From NCBI GenBank assembly GCA_944470555.2, contig OX104127.1, forward strand, positions 31,511,661 through 31,575,660: 64,000 nucleotides of DNA, in the 5' to 3' direction. The notes below the pieces were generated by a model. It did no database searches, was not told where the DNA came from, and saw nothing but the letters and a program-made list of their open reading frames with translations. This document shows, one piece after another, positions 44,716 to 56,869 of this stretch. Source of the DNA: Heterobilharzia americana. Lineage: Eukaryota > Platyhelminthes > Trematoda > Strigeidida > Schistosomatidae. Each line of letters begins with the position of its first letter. Positions within the stretch are counted from its first letter, which is position 1. Position numbers and translations under genes: made by a program.

Positions 44716-45241
44716 ATGGTGTTGCCTGTTGAGTATTACCATACCGGGGCTACCAAAACAATATGGAGGTGCAGAGTACTAACATGTAAGTACTGATAAC
44801 AAAGGGCAAATAATAAAACGTGTTACATGCTATGAAAATGCACCGATAGACAGTTCTATCAATCTAGAGTAAAGAGATTATTTTAAGGGACGAACTTTAA
44901 AAAATAGATGTTCAGCCGTGAGATCAGTAGGGTTATGAAGAAATGTAGATTACACCAGATTAGCTACTGAGTTCGCTGTTGCAAATCGTATCTCACTCTG
45001 CTTCCTGTTCACTCTTGGACATTTCTTTCAGAGAAACTAAATTTTAACTAAGCTAGTGCGTTTAGTTTTCGGCATTGTACGCTTTCGTCATTGCTGTCAG
45101 TCTCCCTTCAGTCTAGGTACCAGTAGCACCATTGTAAATGGTATTACCATTTGTGGTTTGGCCGTCAACGAATTGATGAGAATCGCCAGATAGGAGGAAT
45201 TCACCAATTGATCTTTGAAACTGGCAGAGAGGTCGACATGC

Positions 45242-45583
45242 TCATGCAGGAGCGGGAAGTTTGTTCCACAGCATACCGTGTTGCGCTACAAAGAACCTGC
45301 ATGGAAGTTTTGAGCGATACTTAACTATTGGGATGGTGTACTCGCTATTACGCAGATTATATACCTGTGTTGATTCAAAAGTGATTGCACATTTCGTTTT
45401 AGAGTTTCCAAATAAAAGGCGAAAAAGAAATGTTGGGTTGAGCTTCATGCGTCTCAGCCAGAGTGATTCTAGTTCTAGTTTTCTGCATCTCGCTTCGTAA
45501 GGAAGTCCTTCGTTATGTATTAGTAGGCGCCGAGTAAAGTTTCGTTGAATGTTCTCTACTCGAATTCTGTCCGATACTTTCAT
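45242..45583 (-). pseudogene. CR1 C-terminal domain
   Basis: VENIQRNFTRRLLIHNEGLP, ESLWLRRMKLNPTFLFRLLF and YNLRNSEYTIP are typical of the region after the reverse transcriptase in CR1 elements. The frame ends at a stop after WNKLPAPA; the rest of the C-terminus (SASFKDQLVNSSYL) continues in another frame down to about 45170. Confidence 0.85.
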
Positions 45584-46341
45584 GTTACCATAGATAACGT
45601 GCAGTACTCTAATATTCGGCGAACCATAGCCCTGTACAGCATAGGTTTTGCCTCAGGTGTGGGTATGTTCCTGTGTAGAAGACCAATGAGTCTCCTGCCT
45701 TTGGAAACTATTGAGTCTGCATACTCCGTAAAAGTCAAACTTCTAGAGTAAGTGATTCCGAGGTCTTTCACAGTGTTGTATATCTGCAGTGCGATGCCAC
45801 CCAAGTGTAATGTTACTTCTGGGTGGGATTTATTGAAATGGAGGATGCCACTTTTATCTGGGTTTAGAGGGAGCTGCCAGGTCTCGCTCCATATGAATAT
45901 CCTCTTCAGATCTTGTATTTGAGAGAAACCCTGTGTTAGTGCTGCAGGAAAAAAGCTGTAGACTATCTTCAAGTCATCAGCGAAAAGGTAGGGTATGCCA
46001 TTTCGGATAACACTGCAGATATCGTTTACATAGATTAGGAAAAGTATCGGTCCTAGCACACTACCCTGGACGACACCACTTTGTATAAGTCTAGGGGAGC
46101 AGTGGCAGCTACTGAATTTTACTACTTGGAAGCGACCCTCTAAAGATGTTCTAAGCCAGGACAGTAACGGGTCTCGGAAACCATATGATTGCAACTTAGT
46201 GACCAGGCGTTTGTGAGGCACCTTATCGAATGCTTGCTTGAAGTCTAAGAAAAGGGTAGTTACAAATGCGCCTTGGTCACGCTTGCTTGTAATGTCGTTT
46301 AGATAGTCAAGATAGCTGGTAGTGCATGACCGGCCTTTCAA
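45580..46341 (-). pseudogene. CR1 reverse transcriptase core
   Basis: Open for 253 codons. LFLDFKQAFDKVPHKRL (motif A), GVVQGSVLGPILFLIYVNDI and PYLFADDLKIVYS (motif C, FADD) are intact, followed by LPLNPDKSGILHF and a C-terminal thumb. The upstream finger region (YRPINITSVVSRTMEKVIVK) is in another frame at 46547-46338, so a frameshift near 46340 inactivates it. Confidence 0.88.
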
Positions 46342-47388
46342 GAATCCATGTTGTGCTGGTGAGAGTGATTTGTCGTCATGTAGTCGACTACCTCCTTCAC
46401 AATCACCTTTTCCATAGTCCTGGATACTACTGACGTGATGTTTATAGGTCGGTAGTTTTCTATATTAGATGTTGGTCCACATTTATGCTTAGGACATATG
46501 TATGATAGTTTCCAGTTCCCAGGGTAATTGCCACTGGAGAGGGACACTTAAAAAGCTTCAAGAGAATCAGCGGTATATCTTCGCCACCTCTTTTTAACAA
46601 GATGGTTGGAATTCCATCAGGCCCCGCACTGTATGAGTTTCGAAGTGATGCTATAGCTAGAGAAATGTTTTGTTTAGTGAGAGAACAGTACTTATGGAGT
46701 GAGTTGGTGTTGACGGTGCACCAATGACTTTAATTTCGTCCTCTTGTGTAAAGCAGCTAGCAAACTGGTAACCGAACAGCTCGCTGATTTGTAGTGGGTC
46801 GTCGTAGAGGACGCCGTTGTCCATGATTAAACTAGGGGTACTATTTCTAGAGCTGCTTGTCCGGGTTTTCATCAGTCTCAATAGCGTTCCTATATTTCAA
46901 GTTTTACCACATTGGATGCGTTCTTGTTTAACGGCTTCTGGTACTCTTTCTACCTCGAATGTGTCGTATGTGTCTTTGAGTGTGACAAGTGATGAAAAGT
47001 CATTCGACTTACAGTACTGTCTGGCATGGTTTCGCATGCGGTTGCGTACTTTCGAAGGTATATAGTCAACCCTGTTTTTCTTAACTTCGCTTTGGAGCGG
47101 TGCAGCAATATAGCCTTCAGCTGTGCCTATATAATCGTATAATAGATCACAGAGTTCTTTGGTAAAGCAGGGGCTCCAACCCAGGCAGCGCAGAAGCGGT
47201 TATAGTTCGTCCCATTTGGCATGCTTGTAATTTCTAGTTAGTACTGTTCCTGCCCTTTGGGCTAATTTTGTGCTGAATATGTTGAAGTATCCATATACAA
47301 TCTTGTGGTCGCTACCTGGAAATTGTGTACCCACTTGGAGTTTTGTGGGTGTGGTTCCGTTTGTGAAGACTAGGTCCAGGACACTATT

Positions 47389-47868
47389 TTACCTAGTGGG
47401 GTGTTCCACATGTTGCCAACCCTCTGTTTCAGGGATGCTTATGAATTTGTCAAAGCGCTCTGGATAGCTGATTGGTTGCCACGTTATATCTGGCATGTTA
47501 AAGTCACCATACACAATTTTCGCTGCGTGTGGTAGTGTTGCCACGCGAGCGAACACGCTTCTAAGCTTGTCGTCGTATTCGACTGAGGAAGAAGGGAGCC
47601 GATAAATGCATCCTATTAGAAGGGAAGCGGAGCGGTCACCAATCTCGTTTAGCTCAGATGTAGGGCACTGCGTAGCATTGATGTCGGACTTTATATAGAT
47701 GATGCACCCTCCTCCCTTATCATGTAGTCTTTCCCTCCTGAACAAGGAATAGTTGTCGATGGCGATCTCGGGGTCACAAATATCTGAGGTACGCCGTGTT
47801 TCTGTAACCACTATCACGGGTGGACCACATGTCAGAGATGGTAGCATAATCTTCCATTTTGTTGCCAA
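47389..47868 (-). pseudogene. CR1 endonuclease, main part
   Basis: IVVTETRRTSDI, GGGCIIYIKSD, LIGCIYRLP and VYGDFNMPDITW mark the AP-like endonuclease. After a TAA the same frame resumes with LDLVFTNG and FPGSDHKIVYG, giving the catalytic SDH. The N-terminal motif SFCLTNAHSIGNK lies in the neighbouring frame (end of the 47774-49306 ORF), so a frameshift separates it. Confidence 0.85.
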
Positions 47869-49306
47869 TAGAGTGGGCGTTAGTCAGGCAAAACGAGAGC
47901 GAGTTAAGGGCAAAAAAGTGTTTGGATACATCTCGAAAAAAGTCGGCACTTCTGTATATTTCTTGTGGGTCCTTCGTGTCCATAGTGCTAGCGATGTCAT
48001 GACCTTTTGTACGAGGCGACGATTCGGTACTGTTTACCTCAGAAGGAGCGAGGTATTCACCACATTTAGATTGGTATAGACTGTTGGTCAGGGTAGAAAT
48101 CAGATGATCCAACAGCGTCTGAATCACCTGCATTACTGGTGGCGTTGCAGCCGTAGGCTGTCCGAAAAAACCCCATTCATAAGAAGTAACGGGGGCTGAT
48201 AAGTTGTTTGGCACATCTATCCACTGGTTGTCGCATGAATTGTGGTCACAGCCAAACTCATGTTCACGAAGATTCTCTCTAGGGGATCTATTGTAAGTTT
48301 GTCTTTGTGTGGCGTATGACCCACTTTTTGCGGCATATGGGTGAGGCGGAAAGCATGGTCTGTGACCACCATTCAGCTCCCTATCCAATAACTGTGACCT
48401 TTGAATGGTCCGGCCGTGATGTGTGTCTGCTAGTGACCGTGGAAGTGTTAAGAAGTGTGGGTCGCCTGGAGAGTAGTTATTTGACTTGGTCATAGGATGA
48501 CCTGAGAAATAACGTTTGGCATTTTCCCTAGTGTGACTTTGCGAGGGTGCAATGGTCTTTTGACTATTTGTATTGTTTTTTCGTCTATTGGTGAGACTGC
48601 TTGATTGCCTTTTCGGCAGTTTATTTAACCTGGGCAGGTGCATAGTGGGGTTTGTATGGGAGTGTCTAGTGCTATCTGTACTCTTCGTCATCTGCCAATT
48701 TGATGCGTATAGGTTATGCACTGGCTGAAGTGGGGGTAGACTAGACTGTTTACGCGCTAGGCTTCGGGACGATCCCATGGCAACAGGGTGCTTGGGGCTG
48801 GGTATGTCTGTGGGCTGAGTGATACTTGGTGACGACATAGTAATGTCTTCGGTATTTTGTTGGATCGACAGCGAAGAACTTGGTTTGGGGATGGCCTGTG
48901 TGATGGGGTGAGATGGGGACTGGCTTTCCACTTCTGTAGGTAGCGAGATCACCTTTACTAGATCGTGTGCCTGTTTTCTAGTGTAGTTCATCGATTCGTT
49001 CAAGCCTACCGTCGTGTCATCCGCTCTACCACGTGTGTGTGTGAGTGGGCCAATTTGTGGGCTTTGGTATTCCTCATTCCATTGTGTTGGTACAGTAACC
49101 AGTTCGCTAATAGATTGTGTTGCTGTCTTGGGTACCAGAGCTTGACTAGAATTAGCAGTTTTCGGTATTTTTGTGCGACTACGTCTTTGACAAGGTGTCA
49201 AGTCCTGTGAAAGTTTGACACTTTTATATGGTGTGGATGCACTACTAAGTTGCTTGGATGATAAGAAGTGTCTGGCGTGGTAAGAGCCACTAAATTTGAA
49301 CAACAT
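47774..49306 (-). pseudogene. CR1 ORF1 C-terminal part running into endonuclease start (510 codons)
   Basis: Long open frame rich in Ser, Thr, Pro and Gln with no clear zinc knuckle. It begins where the partner copy has FGSLLDARHF (here FSGSYHARHF) and ends with SLSFCLTNAHSIGNKMEDY, the first endonuclease motif. ORF1 and endonuclease thus share a frame with no visible ORF2 start between them. Upstream ORF1 sequence with VTEVNKRIMSSYNVLVYNIP is at 49578-49393. Confidence 0.75.
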
Positions 49307-49392
49307 GAGGCAGGTTTAGTTCCCCAACTTCTTGCATAGACGGGTAACTTGGCATTCTGCAGAAGACATGTTACAATCCTGCTGACTTTTAC

Positions 49393-49788
49393 TTATTTGA
49401 TCGGTTCGTGGTCGGGTATGTTGTATACTAACACATTATATGAGGACATAATCCTTTTATTAACCTCTGTAACAACGAAATCTAGAACACCTGTTTTCAA
49501 TAGGGTTTCAGTACTGGCCTCTTGATCAGGCTGACAAAGATGCAGCAGTGGCAGAACAACTTCAAGCTTAGAGATCATGTCTTGTGGTGACTACTGAAGG
49601 GTTATCAAATCTTCCTTGTTTTTACGCGAAGTGTCATATAGCTCCGGTATGAGATCGACTACCTAAACTTCAGGACCTCTTTTAGGGATTGATGTCGAAC
49701 CACTCAGTGAACGTGCTGTTTTAGTTGCGGCACTAGGGTTAGGTTTACTTGTTCGTACAGCACATATACGTTTGTTAGGCTGGACCAT
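49393..49788 (-). pseudogene. CR1 ORF1 N-terminal part
   Basis: ATG at 49788 opens MVQPNKRICAVRTSKPNPS; two in-frame stops follow before MISKLEVVLPLLHL. The stretch VNKRIMSSYNVLVYNIPDHE matches EASKRLTSSHNSIVLNVPDS of the plus-strand copy, showing a shared RNA-binding-like ORF1 domain. Confidence 0.7.
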
Positions 49789-50387
49789 GGTGGAGCAGTA
49801 ATAGTTACACGCTTATTGGGTTCGTCAACACCGAAGAACAAGTAAAACAACCAGCAATCACAGGAGGTTTAGCAACTACTTATGTGTCAAATATGACAGT
49901 TATTAGCAAGTGTTTCTTTACACTTCGGGTAGAGTATATTGCGAAACTATTATGTCTCGAAGCTAACAGCGTTGGTTCGTATCTAAACCAAGACCCTTTT
50001 GAGGCGTGATTTACATCTTTTGTGCTTTCATCGTGCATTTGAATTTTGGCAATCTGGCTACGATACAGTTACTTTTATCGCCTGCAAATTAAAGCTTCTA
50101 AACATATACGCTATCCGCCAACTGTTGCTATCATTTTCTCCACAACTATTGGTTGCATATCTCTGGTTTTCATCAGTACGTGAACTTTGGTCTGGACTTC
50201 AGTGTTCTTCGCTATTTGACGGGAAGTTGTAGCATCTTGCTGCTCTATCTACCACTTTACTGTAAAAGCTGAGGTTGACAGACAACCAATAACTTTAATC
50301 TGTGTTGCAGATAAGTCTCTAATCTTGCTTTTTTATTGTCAGACAACAAAGCTTTGCTCCTTTATGTCTGTGCCTTGTAGCCTTATC

Positions 50388-51107
50388 ATGAGTGACGTTA
50401 TTGCTGCCGTGAACAAACCAATCCATAAAGCCAAGAGATCAGAAGTTTCGAATCCGTCGCTAGGGTCTGAAAATAGCTTATTTATTAAGGGTCCTTATGT
50501 CGATCTGTCTGACGTCATGACTGACGTATATAATGGTGTTATTGCGGACAAGCGTAATAATGTTGACAACAGTAATGCGATTGCTGAACTTCAGCGTAAA
50601 CTAGACTGTCTTACACCTCTGACTTGCCTACTCAACCCTTCAACGGACTTATCAGCGGATAACCTTATCAAGTGTGAAACATTGGCGAACTTTGTAGCCA
50701 CTGAAGCCAGCAAACGATTGACTTCATCGCACAACTCCATTGTCCTCAATGTCCCTGATAGTTTTCCATTAAGACGTGTTAAAAATGATCTCCTTCAAGC
50801 CTGTGGTTTGCATGAATATGTTTGCACAGTCCGACGTCTTGGGAAGAGGACTAGTAAATACCCCTGTCCAACATTATATCAGTTTGGCTCACTCCTTGAT
50901 GCGAGACACTTTTGTGGTTCACAGAAGTCTGTAAGACTCTTAAGAAGCTGTGGGAATGTTAGTGTACTTCCAGATCTTATCCCATGTCAAAGACGGACAC
51001 ATGTTTCGAAACTTTATGAAGTCCCCCGGAGACTTCATCAAAACCAATGGCCACCAGAAGCATTCTGGCACATAGGAGTCAGCTCCTCACTCCAGATGAC
51101 ACTGTAA
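50388..51107 (+). pseudogene. CR1 ORF1 N-terminal part
   Basis: Opens MSDVIAAVNKPIHKAKRSEV and runs 239 codons. It contains a leucine-rich stretch (IAELQRKLDCLTPLTCLL), SHNSIVLNVPDSFPLRRVKN and CTVRRLGKRTSKYPCPTLYQ, resembling the RNA-recognition-like ORF1 domain of some CR1 elements. A frameshift near 51050 passes the reading to the 51047-51628 frame (Ser/Thr-rich, e.g. SDKPLQPSDTMLTSR). The role in RNA binding is inferred from position. Confidence 0.7.
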
Positions 51108-52064
51108 GCGTAGATCGAAAAAGGCGGACTGGACATATTGTCGCAAGTACATCAGTCACTACTTTTTCACCATCCGACGTGGTAGTGAACACCGAAACTG
51201 TAGGTCAAATCTCCGCCAGTTATGCAGATTCATTCTCAGATGGTGTTGATATGGATGGCAGCGGTAATGATACGTCCGGTACGCACCTGATTCCCCTCAG
51301 TTACTCTGATAAGCCTTTACAGCCCTCAGATACGATGTTGACCTCTAGGTGTATTGACAATACACAGTCACAAAGTGCCATGTTTCGAAAATCTAAACCT
51401 AAAAGTCCTTGTTCGAGTGTACCGCCAAGGCCAATGGTGCAGAAACGCTTTAGCCAGCCTCGGAGTAGTTATATTCAGACTGTTAAACCTAATGGTTATG
51501 ACGCCATTCGAAGAGTGACTCCTTTTCCTTACGCAAACACATTCACGACGTCCACCGATATAACACCAAGCCCTATGGCACCCTCACTAACCAACAGAAA
51601 GGTGGGATTCATACACCAAGGTGGTTAAAAGAAAGGGAACATGCGTAAGAATGTTCAGAACACAACTGCCTCCCATAGTCATGAAAACAAGGGCTACAGG
51701 AGAAACGATAGATTTTTCTCCCCACACCCATCTACACAACATTCAAATCTGAAGTATGCCCGCCCCAGTGCAACGATATCATCTCCCGGTTGGTGACCTG
51801 CTGTTCAGCTGCAGCCTGGGTCCCCAACATCCGGCACCCTACCCCTTCCCATACAGAAGTAAAACCACTGATTTACTTAGCTCGTTTCCGCAGACACCCA
51901 TACCCAGGGCTCACTCTGAAAACCAAAATTTTCGTGGACTTCAAAAATTGTTAGCACCTTTTGCTGTTCAGATAATAACGCTGTAGAGTCAGCTACTTTG
52001 GACCCTAACTCACGACCGCTACAGTGGTTGGGAAGATGTTACGCCAACCTGGCATCCTCCAGGC

Positions 52065-52430
52065 TCATATAAATCAATAAATAAATAAATAAATGTTTTA
52101 TTCTCAAGTTAAAAAGAGTTTTAACGTGAGGGAAGTCAGTTTACAGGCTTCATCAGGTTGATACATCTCAAAGTATCTACAAAACTTGAGCCCTCAGTGG
52201 TACTGATGGAATGTCGATAAACTCAATTAAAAACTGCCGAAGGTCCTGCTAGTTATAAAACGAACAAGGAAATATCACTTTACAGCCTACATAGAGTGTT
52301 AAAGTGTAGATAATTATAAAGATTGTCTTCATTTAACAGGTTTAACATGAAGGATACCAGTTAACAAGCATCGCCAAATCCATAACTTTCGAAAGTGTCT
52401 AGTATTAAATAACTCACATATCAAGTCAAT
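52065..52430 (-). mobile_element. 3'-end repeat with AATA tail, inserted in CR1 copy
   Basis: Begins, read on plus, with AATA repeats and ttttattctcaag, then sequence homologous to 60085-60350 (gagggaag, cacaggc/tacaggc, ttcatca). It interrupts the CR1 coding region between decayed ORF1 and the endonuclease. The orientation suggests an element with its 3' end at about 52065 on the minus strand; possibly a Penelope-like 3' region. Confidence 0.6.
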
Positions 52431-52821
52431 AGTGTACATGATCTTATTGAAATTTACTGAACTTCATAAGATGGATACAGATTTTCATCTCCCATCTCAC
52501 AGACAGGTTCCATTACCAATATCAAAAGTGCTCAGTGTTCAAAGTTTGCGTTGTAACCAACCGACGTTGTTAGTCTATTCGCATAGTTTGCTGATTAGCA
52601 ATATAATAGTTTATTATTTAGAATGGTCTTCAGTTTTTAGTTTGCTAACCACATACAGTGGGCTGACACCTAACACAATGAAGGATAATATTGGTAGTAA
52701 TCCAGTAGTACCTTATTCCCCTATTATGTCCCCGAAATTAAATTCTACCCCATGTCCCTCACTACTACAGTTCCAACTAACCTGCGAGAAAATGCTTTCC
52801 GGAAACAGGTTTGGGTACTAC

Positions 52822-53792
52822 TGCTTATCCAATTCTTTAACCTTCTGTCTGATCAACGCTTGTTCCATACGCAACAAAATAAGTGAGATCACTATGTTGT
52901 CGACTATGTCTAACCCCTGCCTAATATTTACCACTGAAGCTTGGTGCACTCCAGACACTCCTGATAGTGATGTCTCTGTCGACAATTATACTCTGTTTGG
53001 GGGAGATATAATGGTAGAGGTGGTGGTTGCATCATTTACATCAGGTCCGAAATTCCTGCGACAAATTGTATTACTTCAGAACTAAATTCACTCAGTGACT
53101 CAGTGTGGATTGTGACGGAGTTTACATATGCTATAGCTACCCTCTTAGGTTGTATCTACCGTTCCCCTTGCTATACTGTAGTTTATAAAGACAGGCTTGC
53201 AGAAGTGTTCGCCAATGTAACAACACTACCCTACTCCATTAAACTTGTATGCTGGGACTTTAATATGCCTGACATCAAGCGGCAGTCACTTGCTTTTTCT
53301 AGGCGGTTTCATAATTTCATTAATGTGTTGAATTCTGGAGGATGGCACCAACATGTAATGCAACCAACTAGGCATGACAGCATACTTGACGTAGGTTTCA
53401 CCAATGGATTATTGCTTTCCACCCTTCAAGTCGGTCCAGAATTCCCGGGCAGCGACCACGAAGTAGTGTTTGGTGACTTCCGACTATCTCCCAGAACTAC
53501 GTTAGCTCCCAGATCAAAAACAACCACAGTTAGACGATGTAAAAATGCCATATGGGAGGAGATACAATACATGTTGCGATGCTTGGACTGGGGTTCTTAC
53601 TTCACCAGTAGCTCAACCCATGAACTAAGTGACATCCTCTACAGTTTCATGAACGTAACTCACAATCACATCGCTCCAGAGGTATCAGTATTAATTAGAA
53701 ATCCGGTAGTGAATCTCATCTGTGAAAATGTACGTATCAGCATGCGCAGACATGCCAGAAATTTCTATCGACCTCAACAGGTAACACCATGA
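52822..53792 (+). pseudogene. CR1 endonuclease with frameshift
   Basis: NSLTFCLINACSIRNK and IFTTEAWCTPDTPDSD lie in one frame to about 53010. GRGGGCIIYIRSEIPATNCI, LLGCIYRSP, CWDFNMPDI and FPGSDHEVVFGDF follow in the next frame. Catalytic E, D, N and SDH positions are still recognisable, but the frames are split. It stops where the ATT-tailed repeat is inserted. Confidence 0.85.
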
Positions 53793-53794
53793 TC

Positions 53795-54510
53795 ATCCCC
53801 CCCCCTTCGTGACCAGATAAGGGGTGGTTACTGTCTTGGAGAAAACCATGAATTTTACTTAAATGTTTATAACTTCATCAAACGTTTGTGCACAGGTATA
53901 TAGCAAGTGAATGCCCGTTCCAAAATCCTTTAATCTCTCCATTTCGCGGTGATATCTTCGCCTTCAGACTAATTTTCATTACCATCGTGTGCACCTTCAT
54001 CCTTTTTCACCTAAGCTTACCCCTGAACAGTTGGTTCTGGATACTTCTTGAAGTAAGTTTTGCAGTCAGTACAAAGAACTCACCCAGATGTATCATGGTT
54101 GATCTGCTCCTGAGTATTTTTGTACTCCTGTTGCAAATTTTGCCCGCTGCTCGCTTTTGTTATTCATTTTTCAAGTTTATCTAACCAGTCCAGCATTCAA
54201 ATGGAATTCTAGAAATCGCATTTGTCAGCGGGAACCTTGCCATCGAAACCCCATGACGAACGTGCACACCTCAAGGTCATGGCTGTGGTGCGGCCCCACC
54301 TTCAAGAATATTGGAAGATTCAAACGATAACCGAGTGATCCCTAATTTCGGAGTGAACCCGCTTCAACACCTCTTATACTCCATGAATAACGATATCTAA
54401 TGTACAGCTTAACATTGTGCATAATAATCATTTCTCATCATCAGAATGATCAAACCTGTAAGCTGGTTTGTATTCATGTAACCTTCGTTGTATGAAATAT
54501 ATTATTATTA
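53795..54510 (+). repeat. ATT-tailed repeat, copy 2, nested in CR1 ORF2
   Basis: Splits the CR1 frame between YRPQQ and GDFSSLVSLKIAHENF. Homologous, inverted, to 44225-44715, with about 230 bp extra near 54085-54300. It ends in attattattattatt. The flanks ggtaac and ggtgac could be a short imperfect target-site duplication. Confidence 0.75.
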
Positions 54511-55103
54511 TTATTGGTGACTTCTCATCCCTTGTCTCACTGAAAATTGCTCATGAGAACTTCAAATCAAATACGTTACTGGGAGCAGTCAAGCAAGAAA
54601 CAAGCTGCGACGCACAAACAGACAATCTTCAATCATTAGTGAGAATTCTGAAATCCCTTGAAACTTATCCAGAGTTATTCCCGGTAGTCTGATCATTGAT
54701 GGGGACATTCTTTATGATAACCTAAGCAAGATCTGTGAGCTGTTTAGTAAACATTATGCAAGCTGCTTCACGCACGAAGATAGTGTACTAGACATACAAA
54801 GGACCATCTCATCATACCGCTCGCTAAGTAATGTTTCCTCTACACAGAGAAAGACGGATGATGCAGTTGCTTCACAAAAGGACTCATATTCTACCAGACC
54901 CAATGGGACCCCGTCTGTTCTCCTTAAGAGGGGTGGTGAGGACGTTCCACTGATCCTCATGAAGCTATTTTCAATATCCCTTACTCAGACATGCTACCTT
55001 GACCACTGGAAGCTGTCATACATACAAATCTGGGCTGACGCCAGAAATTCAGAATTATCTCCCCACAAATACTACATCTGTAGTCTCTCGTATCGTGTAG
55101 AAG

Positions 55104-55660
55104 GTGGTTGTGCAAGAAATCAATGATAACGTGGCTGCACATCAGCTACTTCTTCCTATGCAGCATGGTTTCTTAAAAGGTCATTCATGTGATACCTGCT
55201 TACTGGATTATTTTTCGGAGGTCACCTGCAGACGAGATGAAGGTCTTTTCGTAACTGCTCTATTTTTTGACTACAAAAAAGCACTTGATAAAGTGCCTCA
55301 TAATTGGTTAACTCTGAGGCCTGAATCATTTGGAATCAGTGACCCTCTATTATCGTGGATAAGTTCATTCCTTAAGTAGCCTACTCAGATAGTAAAGTTC
55401 AGTCGCATCTACTCCTCCCCACGACCTATTTTGAGTGGCGTCATTCAAGGTAGTGTATTGGGGCCCTAACTCTTCCTCCTTCACATGAATGATATTTCTA
55501 ACGCGATAAAATATGGTGAACCCTACTTGTTTGCTGACGACTTAAAAATTGTGTAAAGCCTTGCCCACTCATCGCTAAGTGGGGGTTTTAATAGAATCCA
55601 GAAAGACCTGACAAATTTGTTCTCCTGGGGTAAAACATGGCGACTTCTACTAAACTCTAG
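55104..55660 (+). pseudogene. CR1 reverse transcriptase relic
   Basis: LLPMQHGFLKGHSCDTCLLD, LFFDYKKALDKVPHNWL, GVIQGSVLGP and PYLFADDLKIV are seen in order, interrupted by a TAG at 55377 and further stops. The FADD box is kept, but the protein cannot be made. Confidence 0.85.
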
Positions 55661-55743
55661 CAAATGCGGAATTCTCTGTTTCAATAACTTATCCAAACGT
55701 CAGTTTACACCTTGGTGATTCTGTACCGCAATCTTATAACTCA

Positions 55744-56330
55744 GTGTGTGATCTGGGTAATAAGCAGTCTCGGAACTTAACACTTAAGGAACATACCCAG
55801 CCACTTGCCTCAAAGTGTACGTGCTCAGTTGGCCTTTTGCTTAAACACGTACATACCACTGAGGCCAGACTGCTTTTATTCAAGGTAGTGATCCGCTCAG
55901 CACTTGAATATGGCGCAATCATCTTCCGCAGTATGTATACTTCGGATGGGATACTAATTGGGGATGTTCAAAGAAGGTATACCCGCTATGTACTGGGCCG
56001 CCACGAAGAACTTGATTATGAGGGAAGGTGTGAGAAACTGAAAATTGACCCACTTTGGCTAAAACGCCTCAAGCTCAACCTTAACCTGTTTTTCCGCCTT
56101 TTTGCATGGCGTTGCTTACGTCTGTTGAGCTCCTACTTTTAGGCTCATCTCCTCATATAGTCTACGCAATCGTTAGTGCACTGTACCTGCCAAAGAGCAC
56201 CGCCTTAAACTCAGATCACGATCCCCTGTGTTGCAGTAGAGCAAATTATGGAATAATCTTTCACATTTTATCCGCTCTTGCATGTCTGCATTTCAGTTTC
56301 AACGTCTAGTCAACGAATTCTTTCTTTTCA
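55744..56330 (+). pseudogene. CR1 C-terminal relic
   Basis: One frame reads VVIRSALEYGAIIFRSMYTS and DPLWLKRLKLNLNLFFRLF, matching the C-terminal domain of the minus-strand copy. After 56142 other frames carry remnants to about 56330. Confidence 0.75.
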
Positions 56331-56868
56331 CGGATATCTATAAATTGCTTGACATCTATACCATATCCACAAATACGAAGCATAATGGAGCAGTCGGCAC
56401 ATAACAATGGACAAGCCATTGCGTCCACTGTGAACGTACTCAGACATCCAAATGCAAGAATCGGTTTTATTAAAGCCATCCAGTTCCTTTGATGCAGATG
56501 GCTTTACGATTACATACAAGGATGTGAATACTAGCTCCTCTCCGTATGATGAACTTAAAGAATACTGTTTATCTCTCAAAGCCACTACGATACACCCCCC
56601 ACCCCAAAAAAAGAAACTTAAGAACCTTATAATGGAAGGGCTATGTAGTTGACTTCACATATGTACATGAAAATGTACATGAATTCCGGATAATTAAAGA
56701 AAGAAAGAATAGCGACTTCTCTCTTCTCCACGCTTAATAGCGTAGCGATTTCTCTTTCCATATCTGCTCGTGCTTCCTTTTCTTTCCCCGTCTGCAGAAA
56801 CAGCTGCAAGTCGACAAACGATGTTCAAATCCGGTCTAAACATAATTACTTTATGAGAATAATACCTG
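56331..56868. other. unassigned sequence between CR1 and Penelope-like relics
   Basis: A 66-codon ORF (56452-56652) and its antisense shadow are present. There is a short poly-C/poly-A patch near 56595. Nothing was recognised. Confidence 0.35.
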
Positions 56869-56869
56869 C

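Larger units (their letters stand above)
45050..49900 (-). mobile_element. CR1-like LINE, near full length, inactivated
   Basis: Minus-strand element carrying, in order, a gag-like ORF1 region, an endonuclease, a linker, a reverse transcriptase with FADD, and the C-terminal domain. ORF1 opens at ATG 49788 and has stops and a frameshift before 49306; one frame is then open for 510 codons into the endonuclease. A frameshift near 47830, a TAA near 47389, and further shifts in the linker and RT follow. Nearly all domains are present, so this is a relatively recent insertion. It lies head to head with the copy at 50330. Confidence 0.85.
50330..56330 (+). mobile_element. CR1-like LINE, near full length, with nested insertions
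   Basis: Same family as the minus-strand element that starts about 430 bp to the left and in opposite orientation. Order: ORF1 (50388-51990), insertion (52065-52430), end of ORF1 and endonuclease (52432-53792), ATT-tailed repeat (53795-54510), linker and reverse transcriptase (54510-55700), C-terminal domain (55740-56330). It is more decayed than the minus copy, with many stops in the linker and RT. Confidence 0.85.
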
